Shown in pieces: positions 31,700 to 43,322 of a DNA stretch of 64,000 nucleotides. The first letter of the stretch is position 1, and every line of letters starts with the position of its first letter. Source of the stretch: Icerya purchasi (taxonomy: Eukaryota; Arthropoda; Insecta; Hemiptera; Monophlebidae); the NCBI GenBank assembly GCA_039619475.1, contig CM077115.1, positions 65,168,864 through 65,232,863 of the forward strand. The letters are read 5' to 3'. The notes below the pieces were generated by a model, which worked only from the letters and a program-made list of their open reading frames with translations, was not told the DNA's origin and did not search any database. The translations under genes were made by a program, and so were the position numbers.

Positions 31700-33030
31700 T
31701 TCCAAATCTGATTACTGCTCCTTTGTTTTACGGTTCTGCCTCCAAATCCCTTCTTTCTAAATTGGACATAATTCAGAATTCTTGCCTTAGTCTCTGCTTC
31801 GCTGCTTTAAAATCTTCTCTGATACCAGCAATTCTTTGATGAATCGAATACGCCTCGCCATCCGTAAGTCCAACTTGGACTATCGCTTTCCAAACGTCTA
31901 CCGGTGACTTCTTCTAATCTTAACCTTTCCTACCTCACTATTTTGCAAAATTGGCATTTTACTCCTGAGAAAATCCCTATCCTGGTTCATGTCTCGTCAC
32001 GTCTATACTCTTGCACACCTTACGTAACTTTTTCTAACTCCCTTCCTGATTTCAGTTTTTCTAAGCTTTCTGATCCTCCCATTATATATTCTATCTCTCT
32101 GCTGCCTCTAAGTCCCGTCCCAATTCACTAGTTTTTCAAGAATTTCTTAGCGTCATTAATTTCCTTTTTCCCTCTCATAGTATCATCTTTACAGATGGTT
32201 CAAAGGAATCAAGTGGAGTTAGAGCCTCCTACATTCTACCGGACATCAATGTTTCTGAATCCTTTCCCTTCCTTCTATATCATCCTTACCGCTGAACTAA
32301 TCGTCATCCTACGTTCCGTTGTTTATATTTTCTCACAACGCTCCGTTCCCAATTACTTGATCATCTCCGACTCCATGTGTGCGCTTCAAGCCATTCCTTC
32401 ACTTTGTCACTCTTCGCATACGTTCCTTAATCTATAAACTTCTTGTAAATCATTCCATTCGTATCGATTTGCTCTGGATCCTTAGTCACAAGGGAATAAT
32501 AGGTAAAGAAATGGCAGACTCCTTTGCTGCATCCTCCCGCCTCTATCTTGCTAAAATTACTGTTTCCAAAACGCTTCCTTTATGTAAAATTTTCCAATCT
32601 AGATTCTGGTCTCAGATATTTATGTTCTCTTCTTCTTCAACAAACAGTCCCCATTACCTGTCCATGCAGCCGAATCTTCCTGCTCATCCTTGGTTTTATT
32701 CCTTCACTTCGTCGTTCCGCTCATGTGTGTCTAATGTTCGTTTATGCCCCTTAACTACAGTCCATCACTCTTTCGTTTTTTTTTCATCCCCCCCCCCCCC
32801 AAACTGTTCTATTCATCCTATTTACGAGGCTATTTATGCTCCTAATCACATTCTTTATGAATGTCCGTCCCTGTCAGCGAAACGTGCTATCCTTTATTCT
32901 AATTTATTATCTCTCGGGCTTCCTACTCCTAATTGCGCCCCTTATATCCTGTCACATCCTTCGTTGTTTATTGTATCAATTCTTTCTGCATTCATTCTAT
33001 CAATCTCTGATCATATCCGTATTTAATTAA
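31700..33030 (+). mobile_element. Degenerate family B LINE: RT tail, RNase H and C-terminus
   Basis: Begins in the RT connection region (APLFYGSASKSLLSKLDIIQ, 31720-31785). RNase H follows: IFTDGSKESSGVRASYI (32188-32238, first Asp present), LIISDSMCALQAI (32358-32398, third Asp), and LLWILSHKGIIGKEMAD (32470-32520, His and Asp). The C-terminal NHILYECPSLSAKRAILYS and ISDHIRI end at 33026. The frame is interrupted by several stops and frameshifts and by a C10 run near 32790. It is the most complete member of this family in the window after 45.6-46.9 kb. Confidence 0.75.
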
Positions 33031-33849
33031 CCATTCCTTCTTCATATAGTTTCCGAGCGGAGGTCCCTCGTTGACGTGTACTCAAATAGAAAAAAAAAAC
33101 CAACTTTAAAGACGAATCCGTACTCGAGTGATGTCGCAGTTTCTTCAGGTCCATTTCAGTACTCCCCCGCATAAAATCTTTCTTTCAAAATATAGTACAA
33201 TTGTTTATGATAGTTTTTGTAGAAATGTGCACAAACTTTTGTCGTTAGTACACACATTGTTGCCGAATAATATTAAAAAAAAAAAAAAAAAAAAAACGGT
33301 TTAGGAGATTATTGAAATGTTGACCTACCACTTTAATATTTTTCCCAAAACCAGTCAACGACAGAATATGCGCGCTTGTTAGTGTACCGCAGCAGATACA
33401 CTTAGGGAACTGCATTTGTATATCGATAAATCAAACGTCCACAATATCAGTATGAAGCGAAGTCTTTCGTGGACATTTTGAATATTCAGCCGGTCAGCAA
33501 TCGGACCAACGTGAGTATGCCAATCGTCTTGGTTCGCCTCGCTCCTGGTAACCGTTCTCACATTGGTCGTCAAACATGAAAGTGAGGGCGCGCTCAAGAT
33601 TATGTGTTCCTTAACTGCGCTGCTAATTTCTCCGAAGAATTAAGAGATAATCTCATACTCGTAATCGGGTGATACGTAGAAATAGAGTAAGAAAAATAAA
33701 ATGTTTCAATTGCAGAAGTATTACCAAAAATTAAAATAAAGGAATAAAAATAATGTGCACTAAAATGTAATTGTAGCACTAGTTATTAAACAGCTTAATT
33801 ATATCAATAAATAGTATTAAAAATTATTTTTCAGATAAAATGAGAACTT
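33031..33849. other. Unassigned non-coding stretch
   Basis: Contains A22 near 33273-33296. The 33370-33610 part is less AT-rich, but I see no RNA gene or conserved frame in it. Confidence 0.45.
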
Positions 33850-34020
33850 TATTCATTTAAATATTTGAAACCGTATTTTAGTTTCGTCTCGTCATCAGTG
33901 TTCAATTTATTGTTCATTTGAGTACCGAGATACTTAAATTTCTGTACGCTCCCTATTACTCCCCTCCGTGAATAGTAACGATTTGAATTGTTTTTTCTGT
34001 CTGAGAAACAACTTGGACTA
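33850..34020 (-). pseudogene. Inverted LINE RT fragment (head-to-head with the next)
   Basis: Minus-strand frame with GVIGSVQKFKYLGTQMNNKL, the RT region after the active site that precedes the thumb. The same peptide (VQKFKYLGTQMNNKG) occurs on the plus strand starting at 34050. The two copies meet at about 34021, where TTCTGTCTGAGAAACA and TGTTTCTCAGACAGAA form a short perfect inverted junction. Confidence 0.75.
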
Positions 34021-34022
34021 AA

Positions 34023-34690
34023 ATAATGGCTGTTTCTCAGACAGAAGAAATAATTCGAACCGTTGCTATTCGCGGCCGCCGAGTAATAGAGAACGTACAA
34101 AAATTTAAGTATCTCGGTACTCAAATGAACAATAAAGGCAACATTAATGACGAACTTAGGTGCAGAATTGAACAAGGAAGAAAGGTCTTTAATAAGATGA
34201 GAAGTACACTCACAGCACACGAACTAAATTTAAAACTACGAATAAAAATTCTTAAGTGCTACGTGTGGAATATATATTGTTATATGGATGCTAATGCTGG
34301 ACTTTAAAGAAAAGCAATATGAATCGCTTGGCAGCTTTCGAAATGTGGTGCTATCGGAGGATCCTCCCATGGACAGCAAACAAGACGAATCAGGAAGTGC
34401 TGAAGATGATGGAGAGTAAGAATAGGGAACTAATAAGCACTATAAAGGACAGGAAGAGGAAATACTTTGGCAATTTCATACGTGGACCAAGATACTCACT
34501 ATTGTAGATAATTTTATTAGGAAAAATATCGGGCAGGAGGAAGGTCAGCGTTCGTGGATATGCGACATTAAAGCGTGGTCGAGGATGAATTTCGAACGAA
34601 TAGTCCACCTTACTTAAGAAAGGGAAAGGTTCGGAACATCTCGAAATATATTAAAATGGTAGAACGGTTGAGACCCGAAGAAGTAGAAGA
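34023..34690 (+). pseudogene. LINE RT thumb/C-terminal fragment (RTE/L1-like)
   Basis: Frames 34026-34307 and 34319-34507 together carry QKFKYLGTQMNNKG, LRCRIEQGRKVFNKMRS, LAAFEMWCYRRILPW, TNQEVLKMM and RKRKYFGNFIRGPRYSLL. After a further stop comes a basic GKISGRRKVSVRG segment. This order is the C-terminal part of endonuclease-RT proteins common in insect genomes. There is one frameshift between the halves and decay after 34507. The RT active site is not included. Confidence 0.75.
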
Positions 34691-34774
34691 AGAAGATGAA
34701 GTGATACTGTGACCCCTCTTGCTTACATTTCTGTCTCTTTCTCGTCTATACTTTCTATAAAATGATCGAAATTT

Positions 34775-35285
34775 ACAACGTAACTCTTAGACCGGCCCCC
34801 ATTAGATTTTATAACGAAAAAGTTTCCCAATTTTATATAATAAACAAAAAAAAAAATACAACTAATAATTTATACTATAAATTTTATTATACTACCGAAA
34901 TAACTTAACATACTACAAGTATAAATAATACTTTTTTTGCGTTTCGATGGTATTATTAAATTATTAATATAGTTTTTACATGCTTCAAATTATGGTGAGA
35001 CTTCTTATTCATCAACCTGTACAGTATAATAAGAAGTGTATTCATTATGTTTCCAAAAACGAAAACCACTACCAAACTGCGGACAAAGAATCAGTAAAAT
35101 CGATCTATAGAAATATGAGCAAATATAAAAAAAAAAAAAGCACACGCGACAACGTACAACCTTCTTCTTTTTGGAAGTCGGTAAAAATTTAAATATTACA
35201 AAGGTTACACAAAATTGGGACATTTTTTCGTTACGTAAAATTGGACATTTTTTTCTAATGGGGGCCGGCTTAAGAATTACGTTGT
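34775..35285. mobile_element. TIR element (family T), copy 1, ~511 bp
   Basis: Left ACAACGTAACTCTTAGACCG then GCCCCCATTAG; right, inverted, ACAACGTAATTCTTAAGCCG then GCCCCCATTAG. Subterminal AACGAAAAA..TTTCCCAATTTT is also mirrored. Sequence matching copy 2 (54073-54194) continues outside the TIRs (upstream TTGCTTACATTTCTGTCTCT and TATAAAATGATC), so the true element may be longer. A family F repeat lies inside. Confidence 0.75.
34980..35190 (+). repeat. Dispersed repeat family F, copy 2
   Basis: Aligns with 23010-23190 and ends TTTTTGGAAGTCGGTAAAAA. It is contained in the TIR element, so it either inserted there or is part of its body. Confidence 0.6.
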
Positions 35286-36184
35286 AATTAATATTATAAT
35301 ACATATATATTTATGATTGAAATTTTAAAATGTTTCTTTATCAGTGCTGTATTTGTCTTATTGTAAAGCTTAACTTCTCAATTCTCGACATTGTAATGAA
35401 GTTACAGAATTCGCTTTAATTTTAGCGAGGCTAGTAGATAATATAACAGGTTAAGCCGTATCAAATGATTTGCGAAATATTTAAATCGGCCAATAAATGG
35501 GCGCTGTCGTAATAACGAAGAGTAATTCTTGTTTCTAGCTATCTTTTACTAATAACGAGGAGCTGCTGTTGTTATGATCGATTAAACACGTCGATACTTA
35601 ACTAGGCTCAAAAATGAGTGAGACTTCTAATACCTACAACGGCAGTATAGTAAAGTTTATCGATATATGAACCTCTACATGCGGAACGCGGTTTCATCGT
35701 TTCTTTCATCCCAACCAAAAAATTATAATACTAATAATGATAATAATAATGATAATAATAATTATGATAATAATAATTATGATAATAATAATAATAATAA
35801 TTACCTATCCCAACGTTGATTAAGCAGAGTAACAGATTAAAGTGAAGTTGTACGTTGATTTGAACGGAAAGGATATGGACGTAAAAGAGAAAATGAAAAC
35901 GAACGAAATCTGAATAATTAAAAAAATGGGAATATTCTTAAGAAATGTAAAATTATTACGTTTGGATGAGGCCAACGCGAATTGATGAAATGCCGTATGA
36001 ATGCGGAATTATCTGGTTAATAATTTCAAAATAACCAGCTAATCCGTCGAATTTAGGTTAGCCGGCCTTTAGGGCTCGACAGATAAGTGTTAAATGTACT
36101 GTAGTTCAATTGAACATAAATAATAAATAGGGGAGCGGAAAGACCGAATGCCATTACCTTATTTAGCTCAAGTTCCCGCTGCAG
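35286..36184. other. Non-coding stretch with a (TAA)-type microsatellite
   Basis: (ATA/GATA)n at about 35721-35802. No coding sequence is recognised. Confidence 0.5.
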
Positions 36185-36309
36185 CGTCAGCTTCAACTGC
36201 TAACAGAAGCGATATTAAAGGCCGGAGGAGGACCCGACTGAGCTGCAATTATTGTCACCGTTACATTTATTATCGGACTACACTTACGAATTACCGTGTA
36301 CATCAGTGA
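36185..36309 (+). other. Possible zinc-finger exon relic
   Basis: After a plausible splice acceptor (TTCCCGCTGCAG|CG) the frame reads GRRRTRLSCNYCHRYIYYRT then TLTNYRVHQ and stops. Spacing resembles a C2H2 finger of the type found in alternative 3' exons of insect BTB zinc-finger loci (CxxC, aromatic, Leu, HxxxH). However, the first zinc His is Tyr and the second is displaced. It is either a mutated exon or coincidence. Confidence 0.2.
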
Positions 36310-37059
36310 TTCGGAACAGCTTGTTTTTCGAAGAGACGAGCGTAGTTTTCAAAGTACTGTCGTTGTGGCTGCAATCGTTATCCGATATCGTACTGGTAAT
36401 GCGATATGTTCCAGTGAGAGCTAATTAATCGACTTCACAAACAACACCGGAACAGTACATTTACAAACTAAGCTGCGATCGGTACAGGCAAAATTATGCA
36501 ATAATTCACAAACGAAATCCGTAGCCGTGGAAAAAGGCTGGCAACTCAACGATAAATCAGGCGAGAATTAATAACTGGTTGAAAGAGTATGGAAAGATGG
36601 AGGAGTGCGTTACATTTTGTAAAATCCGCAAGTGGAATTGTGGTATAATAATCGGGATATTTTATTAGTAACGAGCCTGAATGTTGCCAATGCAAGATTT
36701 TTTTTTTTTTTTTGCTCCAACAATTACAGTTTATTTCGCCAGTAAGCTACGCTATAATTAGATTTTGCAATGAAAAATTACTGGAGATAGAAAAAGAAGG
36801 AGTGGAAAGCAAGGAAAACATGCTATAATATGGCCGCAATTGTGGAGCGGTGTCCATTATGTCCGATGAAACTCAACAAAGATAAATAAAAATTTTCCAA
36901 AAAGTCCCATCTCATAATATGACCACTGTTGCATGGCAATGCTCACAATGCCTCTGATGGGAAAAAGGAAGTAGCCACACTGAACAAAGACCACAAAGTA
37001 AAACAAAAAAAAAATGAGAATATAATAAATAAATGGATAAAGAATAGAATGAAATAAAG
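36310..37059. other. Non-coding stretch
   Basis: T15 near 36699-36713. No gene seen. Confidence 0.5.
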
Positions 37060-38000
37060 TTTATTGTGAACTTTCTTTCTGATCGCCGCTTTCACGTGAG
37101 ATTGGGATCCGTCCTCAGCCCAACACTGTTTAATATTGCGATAAGTGATATTGTAAACCAAGTGCAAGAAGCTGTAAAATCACTAAAACTAAACCCACTG
37201 CGGAAGCTATCGCATACAACCTACGGTGAAAGCAGACATAATCTATTAATGCTGTATCGTATCCTTGTAAAGTCCAAAATCGATTATGGTGCACCAGCCT
37301 ATGCTTCCCCTAGCAAATCGACCTTAAAATGTTTGGATACTATCCATCATACCGCTTTGAGGTTGGCAACTGGAGCTTTTCGAACTTCCCCGAGCGGAAT
37401 GGCCATTAAATTTGCGACAAACTTATCTAACCGTGCTGGCTTTTAGCATCATAAGGAACACAAAGCCAAACACTTCGGATGATACCACTGAGAACCAAGA
37501 CGGAACAACAATACATCAGTTAAACATTCAAATTCCACTACTGGTCCGGGGTGGTCCTATATCTCCTATACCACTATGGTGTAACTGAACCCAGTGCGGC
37601 ATACAGAGCTTTGATAATGCGGAAAACTCCGTTAAAACAATTAGTGAACGTACGTCAACTTCAAACAGTACCGTTTATAGACTTCAAGCATCAGCTTAAA
37701 CGCTATTTTAATAACACCTAGAACAACGATTGGCAAAATTTACCTACAGAAAATAAATTACGCTCCATAAAATTGTCCACGAAACGCCGTGGCTTTCTTC
37801 AAGCCGAGAAAACAGAAAATAGGAGGTAACCTTATGCTGACTTGGGCACACTCGCCTTACACACACACATATCTATTAAATAAAGAACCTCCGCCCCAGT
37901 ACCAGACATGTGATTGCTAATTAATTATCGAACACCTACTGGTTAAATGCCTAATTGATGATCATTATCGGAAACAGTGTAGAATAAATATTCAGCAGTG
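37060..38000 (+). pseudogene. LINE RT with internal deletions and zinc-knuckle tail
   Basis: The 37066-37446 frame has NFLSDRRFHVRLG joined directly to SVLSPTLFNIAISDI (the segment between is deleted). It then jumps to the post-RT region, LYRILVKSKIDYGAPAYASP and LDTIHHTALRLATGAFRTSP, so the YxDD active site is lost. Downstream, in broken frames, a C-terminal knuckle is recognisable near 37905-37960 (CDC, stop, IIEHLLVKC). It belongs to the same I/Jockey-type group as 28410-29790 (compare LDSIHHTALRTILGAHRTSP). It is defunct. Confidence 0.75.
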
Positions 38001-38599
38001 TATAGGTAGTGGGAAAAGAAGTGGATGGGAAGTTTTAGTTAGCAAGAAGGTACACTTATGGCTAATTTTAAAATTTAACGGTAGAATTTTGGAGATGCAC
38101 AGCGGAGATGGAAAGTATATTTAGGTTGCATTTGGAAGCAGCTATCAGATTTTTGAACTCATGCCGTGATAGGGGGAGGAGCCTTACGGCTTTGATATAT
38201 CGAAGCGGTTCGGGTGATTTCACAACATATCATGTGTCAGTAGCAGTATTTGCGAAAAAAACACGACGAATGACCTGTTAAACGGTCGGAGGGCAGGGTT
38301 GAGGTAATTTTTTGGCGCCTAAATAGAATTTACTCAAATTTTAAAATGGATTTTTGGAGAAACACAAAGCATGCATGGGAAAGTTTGTTTGTTTACACAG
38401 TGGCTGGGGCTTCCGTTAAAAAGGGATGGAGGAATTGGAATTATTTTTCTTTTGTCCTGTAACAGTACACTTTATTTATTTTGGAAATCCGTGTCAGATT
38501 AACTGAAACGTACAGTGGTAGGGATAGAGAGTCAGCGGTTGGTTTCGGGGTCCGAGATAACTTGGATTATTTTTTTAAAATAGGATTCAGATTTTTCAT
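38001..38599. other. Non-coding stretch
   Basis: No supportable gene. May include the decayed 3' end of the preceding LINE. Confidence 0.4.
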
Positions 38600-39011
38600 T
38601 TTTTTTTTTTCTTAAATTGCGATCTGGCTAATGTAGCCAATAAGCAATTGGAATGCAGGTTATGCCATGATAGGAGATACCATTCAACAATAACACTTCG
38701 CGTTGCTTTACCAATCAATCAAGCCGACGAGGAAGATCTAGGGGCGTATAATGATTTAGTCTATGATTATCGTTGCCTGAATGTAATAAATCAACTGTTG
38801 GTGGGTTTGTGTGGCCTACTAATCTACGCAAGTAACGCTCGCTATAATTTTTAATTACTTTACGCACCTCCGGTACATTTTCGAAGTGTATGACAGGAAA
38901 GTAAACTGAGATTAATACTAATCCATTGGCAGAATACATTTTGGGAAGTATAAGAGAATTTAGGGTACTTATTTTGTGAGGCAGAAACGGGTTTGGGGTT
39001 AGTTTCGGCAT
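38600..39011 (-). mobile_element. Jockey-clade LINE 3' end, minus strand
   Basis: A T12 run at 38600-38612 marks the poly-A tail. The minus-strand frame 38715-39011 contains VPEVRKVIKNYSERYLRRL, GHTNPPTVDLL, NDNHRLNHYTPLDLP. This matches the end of Jockey ORF2; compare the intact copy's EVIRYIAEAHEYRLHSHPNL and RRLKRTKPYEL. It is truncated within the last ~60 codons. It differs from the 12.1 kb family, so it represents a second Jockey lineage. Confidence 0.6.
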
Positions 39012-40639
39012 CCGGTTAAAAAAAAAAAAAGTTTAGTTTCCACTCCTGGGAAGAAAATTTTGCTTAGTTTTTTTTTAATACTATTTTCGGACTACCTCCT
39101 ATAACTACCCATTGTGCCAAAAAAGGAAGATCCTTATGCTACTTAAATGTTATTGCACTTTTTTTTTTGTTTTTTTTTCTTTTTCTTTTTGGTATGTATA
39201 AAAAAAATAAAAACAAACTCACATTGCGCAAAAGTTTAAAAAAAAATCGACTAATTACATTACGAAAAGTGCGTTGCAAATTATTGGAAATGAATTAGTA
39301 TTATGGTTCCATATATTTCGATTATTCTCATGATTGATGAAATAACGCAATACACAAATTATTCGCAGTTTTCTAATTACAATAGGAACATTTCTTATTA
39401 ATTGTGGTTAAATGTTTTTAACTTATCGTTATTTATGAAAATATAGGTTTTGCATCGTTTTGGTTAATTATAATTATGTATTATTTGTGCAAAATTTTTA
39501 AGTTTTGTTTTTAAGTTTCTTACATAATCATTTTTATTTCTCTTTTCCCCTTTATTTTTTAACTACGCTGTTTTTATTCCATAACCTATTTTTGATAACG
39601 TATGTCACAATTTGAAAATGAGTTGTACCAAATTTTGATAATTTACAACTGACGAACAAATTCGAAAAATCAGTTAAGAAATTTCTGTTCAAATGGTTCT
39701 TTCGTATTAAATTCTGGTGGAAATTCGATTTAGAAACAAAGACAAAAAAATTATACAACCCCCGTACCCATGGTAGAGTGTATTACATATAAATAGCGGA
39801 GAAAGCAAAAACAGCGCTTTCAGTTGGAAAAAACTACAAATTATTATTTCCGAGCATGAAGTTCAATTCTTATTCTTCGAGCGTCCGCCGGCTATTATCG
39901 TTGCATTATAGATTGAAAATCTGCCTGGAAAAATTTAATTTCCGTAAATCGTTAGTTACTTCCTGAATAAATTTCGGATTAAACAATTCCAGAAATATCA
40001 CTTATTGTTTAAACACATCCATTATTCGACGCTATTGCAAGGAAAAGATGTCTTCGGATAAGGAAAAAAATTTTTCTTATAATGGAACTTGAAAAATCTA
40101 CGATATCGTAGAAGAACTATTTAAGGCTGTGAAAATGGAAGTATTAATGAAGCCGCATAAAAATCGATAAATGAAATATGTATTGTACAAACTTGGGCAG
40201 AAAAAAAAAAAAAAAAAAGACCTAAAAACGTACTAACACCCGAATGAAAAAATAAAGTTACGCATTGTTAATAAAATTTTAAAACTGAAGTTATAAAAAA
40301 AAAAAAGAAACAAGCGAAATCGAATATTTTTGCGTATTTATGAAGAAATATCTATAAATTAATACCTTATCCCAGTGAAGGGTATATGGGACATGCTTTA
40401 TTTTACAATTAGACGGTAGGATTATTTAAAGATCTATTAAAAGTATCTGTCACTTATACTCAAAAAGAGTCGGTAGTTAATTCGTTACACGGCTAGATAA
40501 GCTGTCGAGATTTTACTGTACTTTGCATGAATATTTTTTTTTGGCTGGCTCAGCTTCCGTTATTTGGCCATTTCTCTGTAATTGATTTAAATTTTTATTT
40601 TTTCGGCTTTAATGAAATTGTGTAAGCATTTGAATTCAA
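39012..40639. other. AT-rich non-coding stretch
   Basis: Homopolymers near 39161-39185 and A18 at 40201-40218. No gene or element end is recognised. Confidence 0.5.
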
Positions 40640-40857
40640 ACGATTACGGCTGATCTACAAGTTTTAGTATTGTCGGAGGTTAGGTATCTTCGGCGATATA
40701 AGCTTAAATTAACTTCCTCGTTCGAATTCTATACACTGCCACACTAAATGCTCCGGACTCCGAATTTTGTTACAGTTATTACAATTCTCCATTTATATAA
40801 TATATAGCTAATGGACGTAGTTTATGCGGAGTAATGCCTCACTCTTAATCTGCTTAT
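40640..40857 (-). pseudogene. LINE C-terminal zinc-knuckle fragment
   Basis: On the minus strand the frame reads MENCNNCNKIRSPEHLVWQC followed by IEFERGS and a stop. The CxxC..HLxxxC pattern with EHLVWQC is the C-terminal knuckle of RNase H-bearing LINEs. Upstream (toward 40857) it is interrupted by the tail of the next LINE fragment, suggesting that one inserted into it. Confidence 0.55.
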
Positions 40858-41960
40858 ATAAATCAAATTCAAATCAAATTATATATTTACAAAAGAATGA
40901 TGCGCGAACTGTGGTTATAACAAATAAGTGTACGAAAAAAAAAAAAAAAATGTAACAAAACGTAACAAGCTTATATAACATGTATCGTACGACTGAAAAT
41001 TAAAATTTAACTACTATGTTATAAAATATACTCAAATAGAGATAAGATAAACCATTCGGAGCTGAAATAAAACGAATTATTAAATTAAAGAAAAATTACA
41101 ATTAAAACTAAATCAATAATGACCAAAAATAAAACATCTACACATGTAAAGCATATGTCTGCCTTCTTACTATCCGTCACACATTCACTCACTCCCTCAC
41201 TTACCCATACCACACACGTCTGTATATATGTACCTACATCTAAAATTTGCGCAAATCCCTAAACATATTCTAATAGCACACTGAGTTTCCTTACGCACAA
41301 CACACTCAAAATATACACGCAAACATACAAGCACATATACCTAGACTGCAATACACACATCCACGATCAAACAGAGCAACAAATGTACAATACAAAAGTC
41401 TCTTCACAGTTATATTTCATCGGTGGTTAAACAATAAAATAAGCCTATAAAATACGCAGAGAAAATATTGTAATCATATACGTTCCTAATTATTAAAAAA
41501 ATAAAATAAATTTAAAATAAACATTAAAATTAAATAACATTGTTAATATAATCAATTAAAAATTTACACTTTTTCTTAAAGTTTGTTAGGTGAACTTTTA
41601 TCTGCTGCTCAGGTAGTTTGTTATACAATTTTGAACCCATACATGTAAATGGCTGGAATTCTAATGTGATATTTATTTACATGCGGCACTCTAGCCTTCG
41701 TAGTATTTGCACTTCTTGTTATTCTCCCCACCCTTGGGAACTTTGAAAATAGTTATAGTTTTTCAGTACTGTAACAACTGAACTTCATAAAGATTGTTAT
41801 TGTCTAATAACTTATTTCTATAAAACTCCTCCTTATCCCTCGTTATAATCTTAAAAATAGGTTTCTGTACTATATGATATGCAATCTCTGTCTGCCCGCT
41901 TTTGACTGATATGATATTATAATAAAGTCTTCAACAAGTACACTTAAAAGTAAGTAATTT
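40858..41960 (-). mobile_element. 3' end of a CR1/Daphne-like LINE, minus strand
   Basis: Minus-strand frames at 41540-41690 encode FQPFTCMGSKLYNKLPEQQ, KVHLTNFKKKCKFLI, the C-terminal signature (YG.KLYN.LP.....F...) of CR1/Daphne-type LINE proteins. Weaker upstream matches (KPIFKIITRDKEEFYRNKLL) reach ~41960. A long ~650 bp 3' UTR rich in TG ends in AATTTGATTTGAATTTGATT, a simple-repeat tail typical of this group rather than poly-A. It is strongly 5'-truncated and frame-broken. Confidence 0.6.
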
Positions 41961-42542
41961 TCTAATCGTTTTAACGGTATAAAATGATTAAAGTGCGTCT
42001 GTAAGATTTTACTCTAAATACGTCTGTCACGGCTTTCTTAAGAATGAGCTACTCAAAATATAGTACCAGCTTTTTATTTAAACTTGGTTCCCCGACAAAA
42101 AGAGTTATCAAAGCACCATTCGAAATGGAGCAATTCGGAACAACTACCAGTTTATTTGTCAGCGATAATGTAACGAATACACTTACTGTCGAAACGAAGG
42201 TTCTCAAGATTTTCATGTACCTCTCTCTTTTTTTTTTTAACCAATGTGGCTCGCTCAAAAATTCCTCATCAGGATTCTTTTAAATAAGATTGACTAACTT
42301 CCGAACAACAACTGTACTGCGAGATGGTTCGTTAGTTCACACCGATTTAAAACCGAAAATGAGCGGCTATTTTACCGCATTGAAAATTCACTTTTTCAAT
42401 TTCTCGTTCTCTAAACAGAATCAACTATTAAATTAAGCACTTACGAGTACAGCAAACAACCGAAAATTGCATACAACCCTTAATAATGACGATGTATTTC
42501 TGTCATACAACTTCTGCTCCTTCATTCGTAATTGCGTTTATT
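41961..42542. other. Non-coding stretch with an unassigned frame
   Basis: A plus-strand frame 42044-42283 (79 codons) and its antisense shadow are open, but neither shows a motif. Confidence 0.4.
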
Positions 42543-42563
42543 GTTGATATTTTATAATTACAG

Positions 42564-42798
42564 CGAAAACAGGATGATGAATTTATTCCGGATAAGTGAC
42601 GCATTTTTACCATTTGGAAGAAGTAAACGCAACAGTGGCAACAAAATGTTATCAAAAACAAAAAAATCGAGAATAGCTTCCGCATTTGGTAGAGTAGCTC
42701 GATCGAACGACAAAAACGAAACCGGCAAGTATCAAAAACTTTATCGGACCAAAACGAAAATTCTGTCCAGCGAAGAATTCTCTGTTGAATCATGTTAG
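42564..42798 (+). CDS. Candidate host terminal exon (unidentified)
   Basis: A reasonable acceptor (TTTTATAATTACAG|CG) precedes a frame that begins in phase 1 (C|GAA AAC AGG) and stays open to TAG 42796-42798. The ~78 residues are hydrophilic and basic (RSKRNSGNK, SKTKKSRIASAFGRVARSN) and end in SSEEFSVESC. Composition is unlike the low-complexity spurious frames around it and unlike LINE fragments here. It could be the cytoplasmic tail exon of a host protein. I do not recognise the family and see no neighbouring exon. Confidence 0.28.
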
Positions 42799-43277
42799 GA
42801 CACACCGACCGAGTAACTTACCCGAATTTCAGCAAAATCCGTTCCAGTTCAGTACAAAGTGTGTGTGTCTTAACCTTTCTTTCTCTTAAATTCGTAACAC
42901 GTGCAAAAATACGGAGTACTTCCCCTTTCATGTAGAAAGTTTTCTTCATTGGAAATTGCGTAAAATTCTTTTCAGGTGGGCTTGTACCGTAAGTTAATGG
43001 CGAGAAAAATCAATCATCATCGGAAACAGAAAAAGTTGCACATAATTTTTGCGATGCGGAAGCGACAAAATAAATAAATCAATCACACTGTAACTTGACG
43101 CGATTTATATGCTACACCTATATATGTATATATATATATTATTTTTTTTTCCATATAATATATTTATTTATTATTTACAGTATTTCCGTAATGGTTAATT
43201 AATACTTTCAAATCAAAATTAAGTTTTGGTGACACATTTTACATTATCACATTATTATTATTATTATTTTTATTATG

Positions 43278-43322
<45 letters not shown>

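Noticed and set aside
38648..38854. Cys-rich plus-strand frame starting MECRLCHDRRYH
   Set aside because: Lies opposite the Jockey-tail coding strand (38715-39011, minus), which has a recognisable family match.
42960..43000. Micro-exon between TTCTTTTCAG and GTAAGTTA
   Set aside because: The signals fit, but a 13-base exon without flanking gene evidence cannot be supported.
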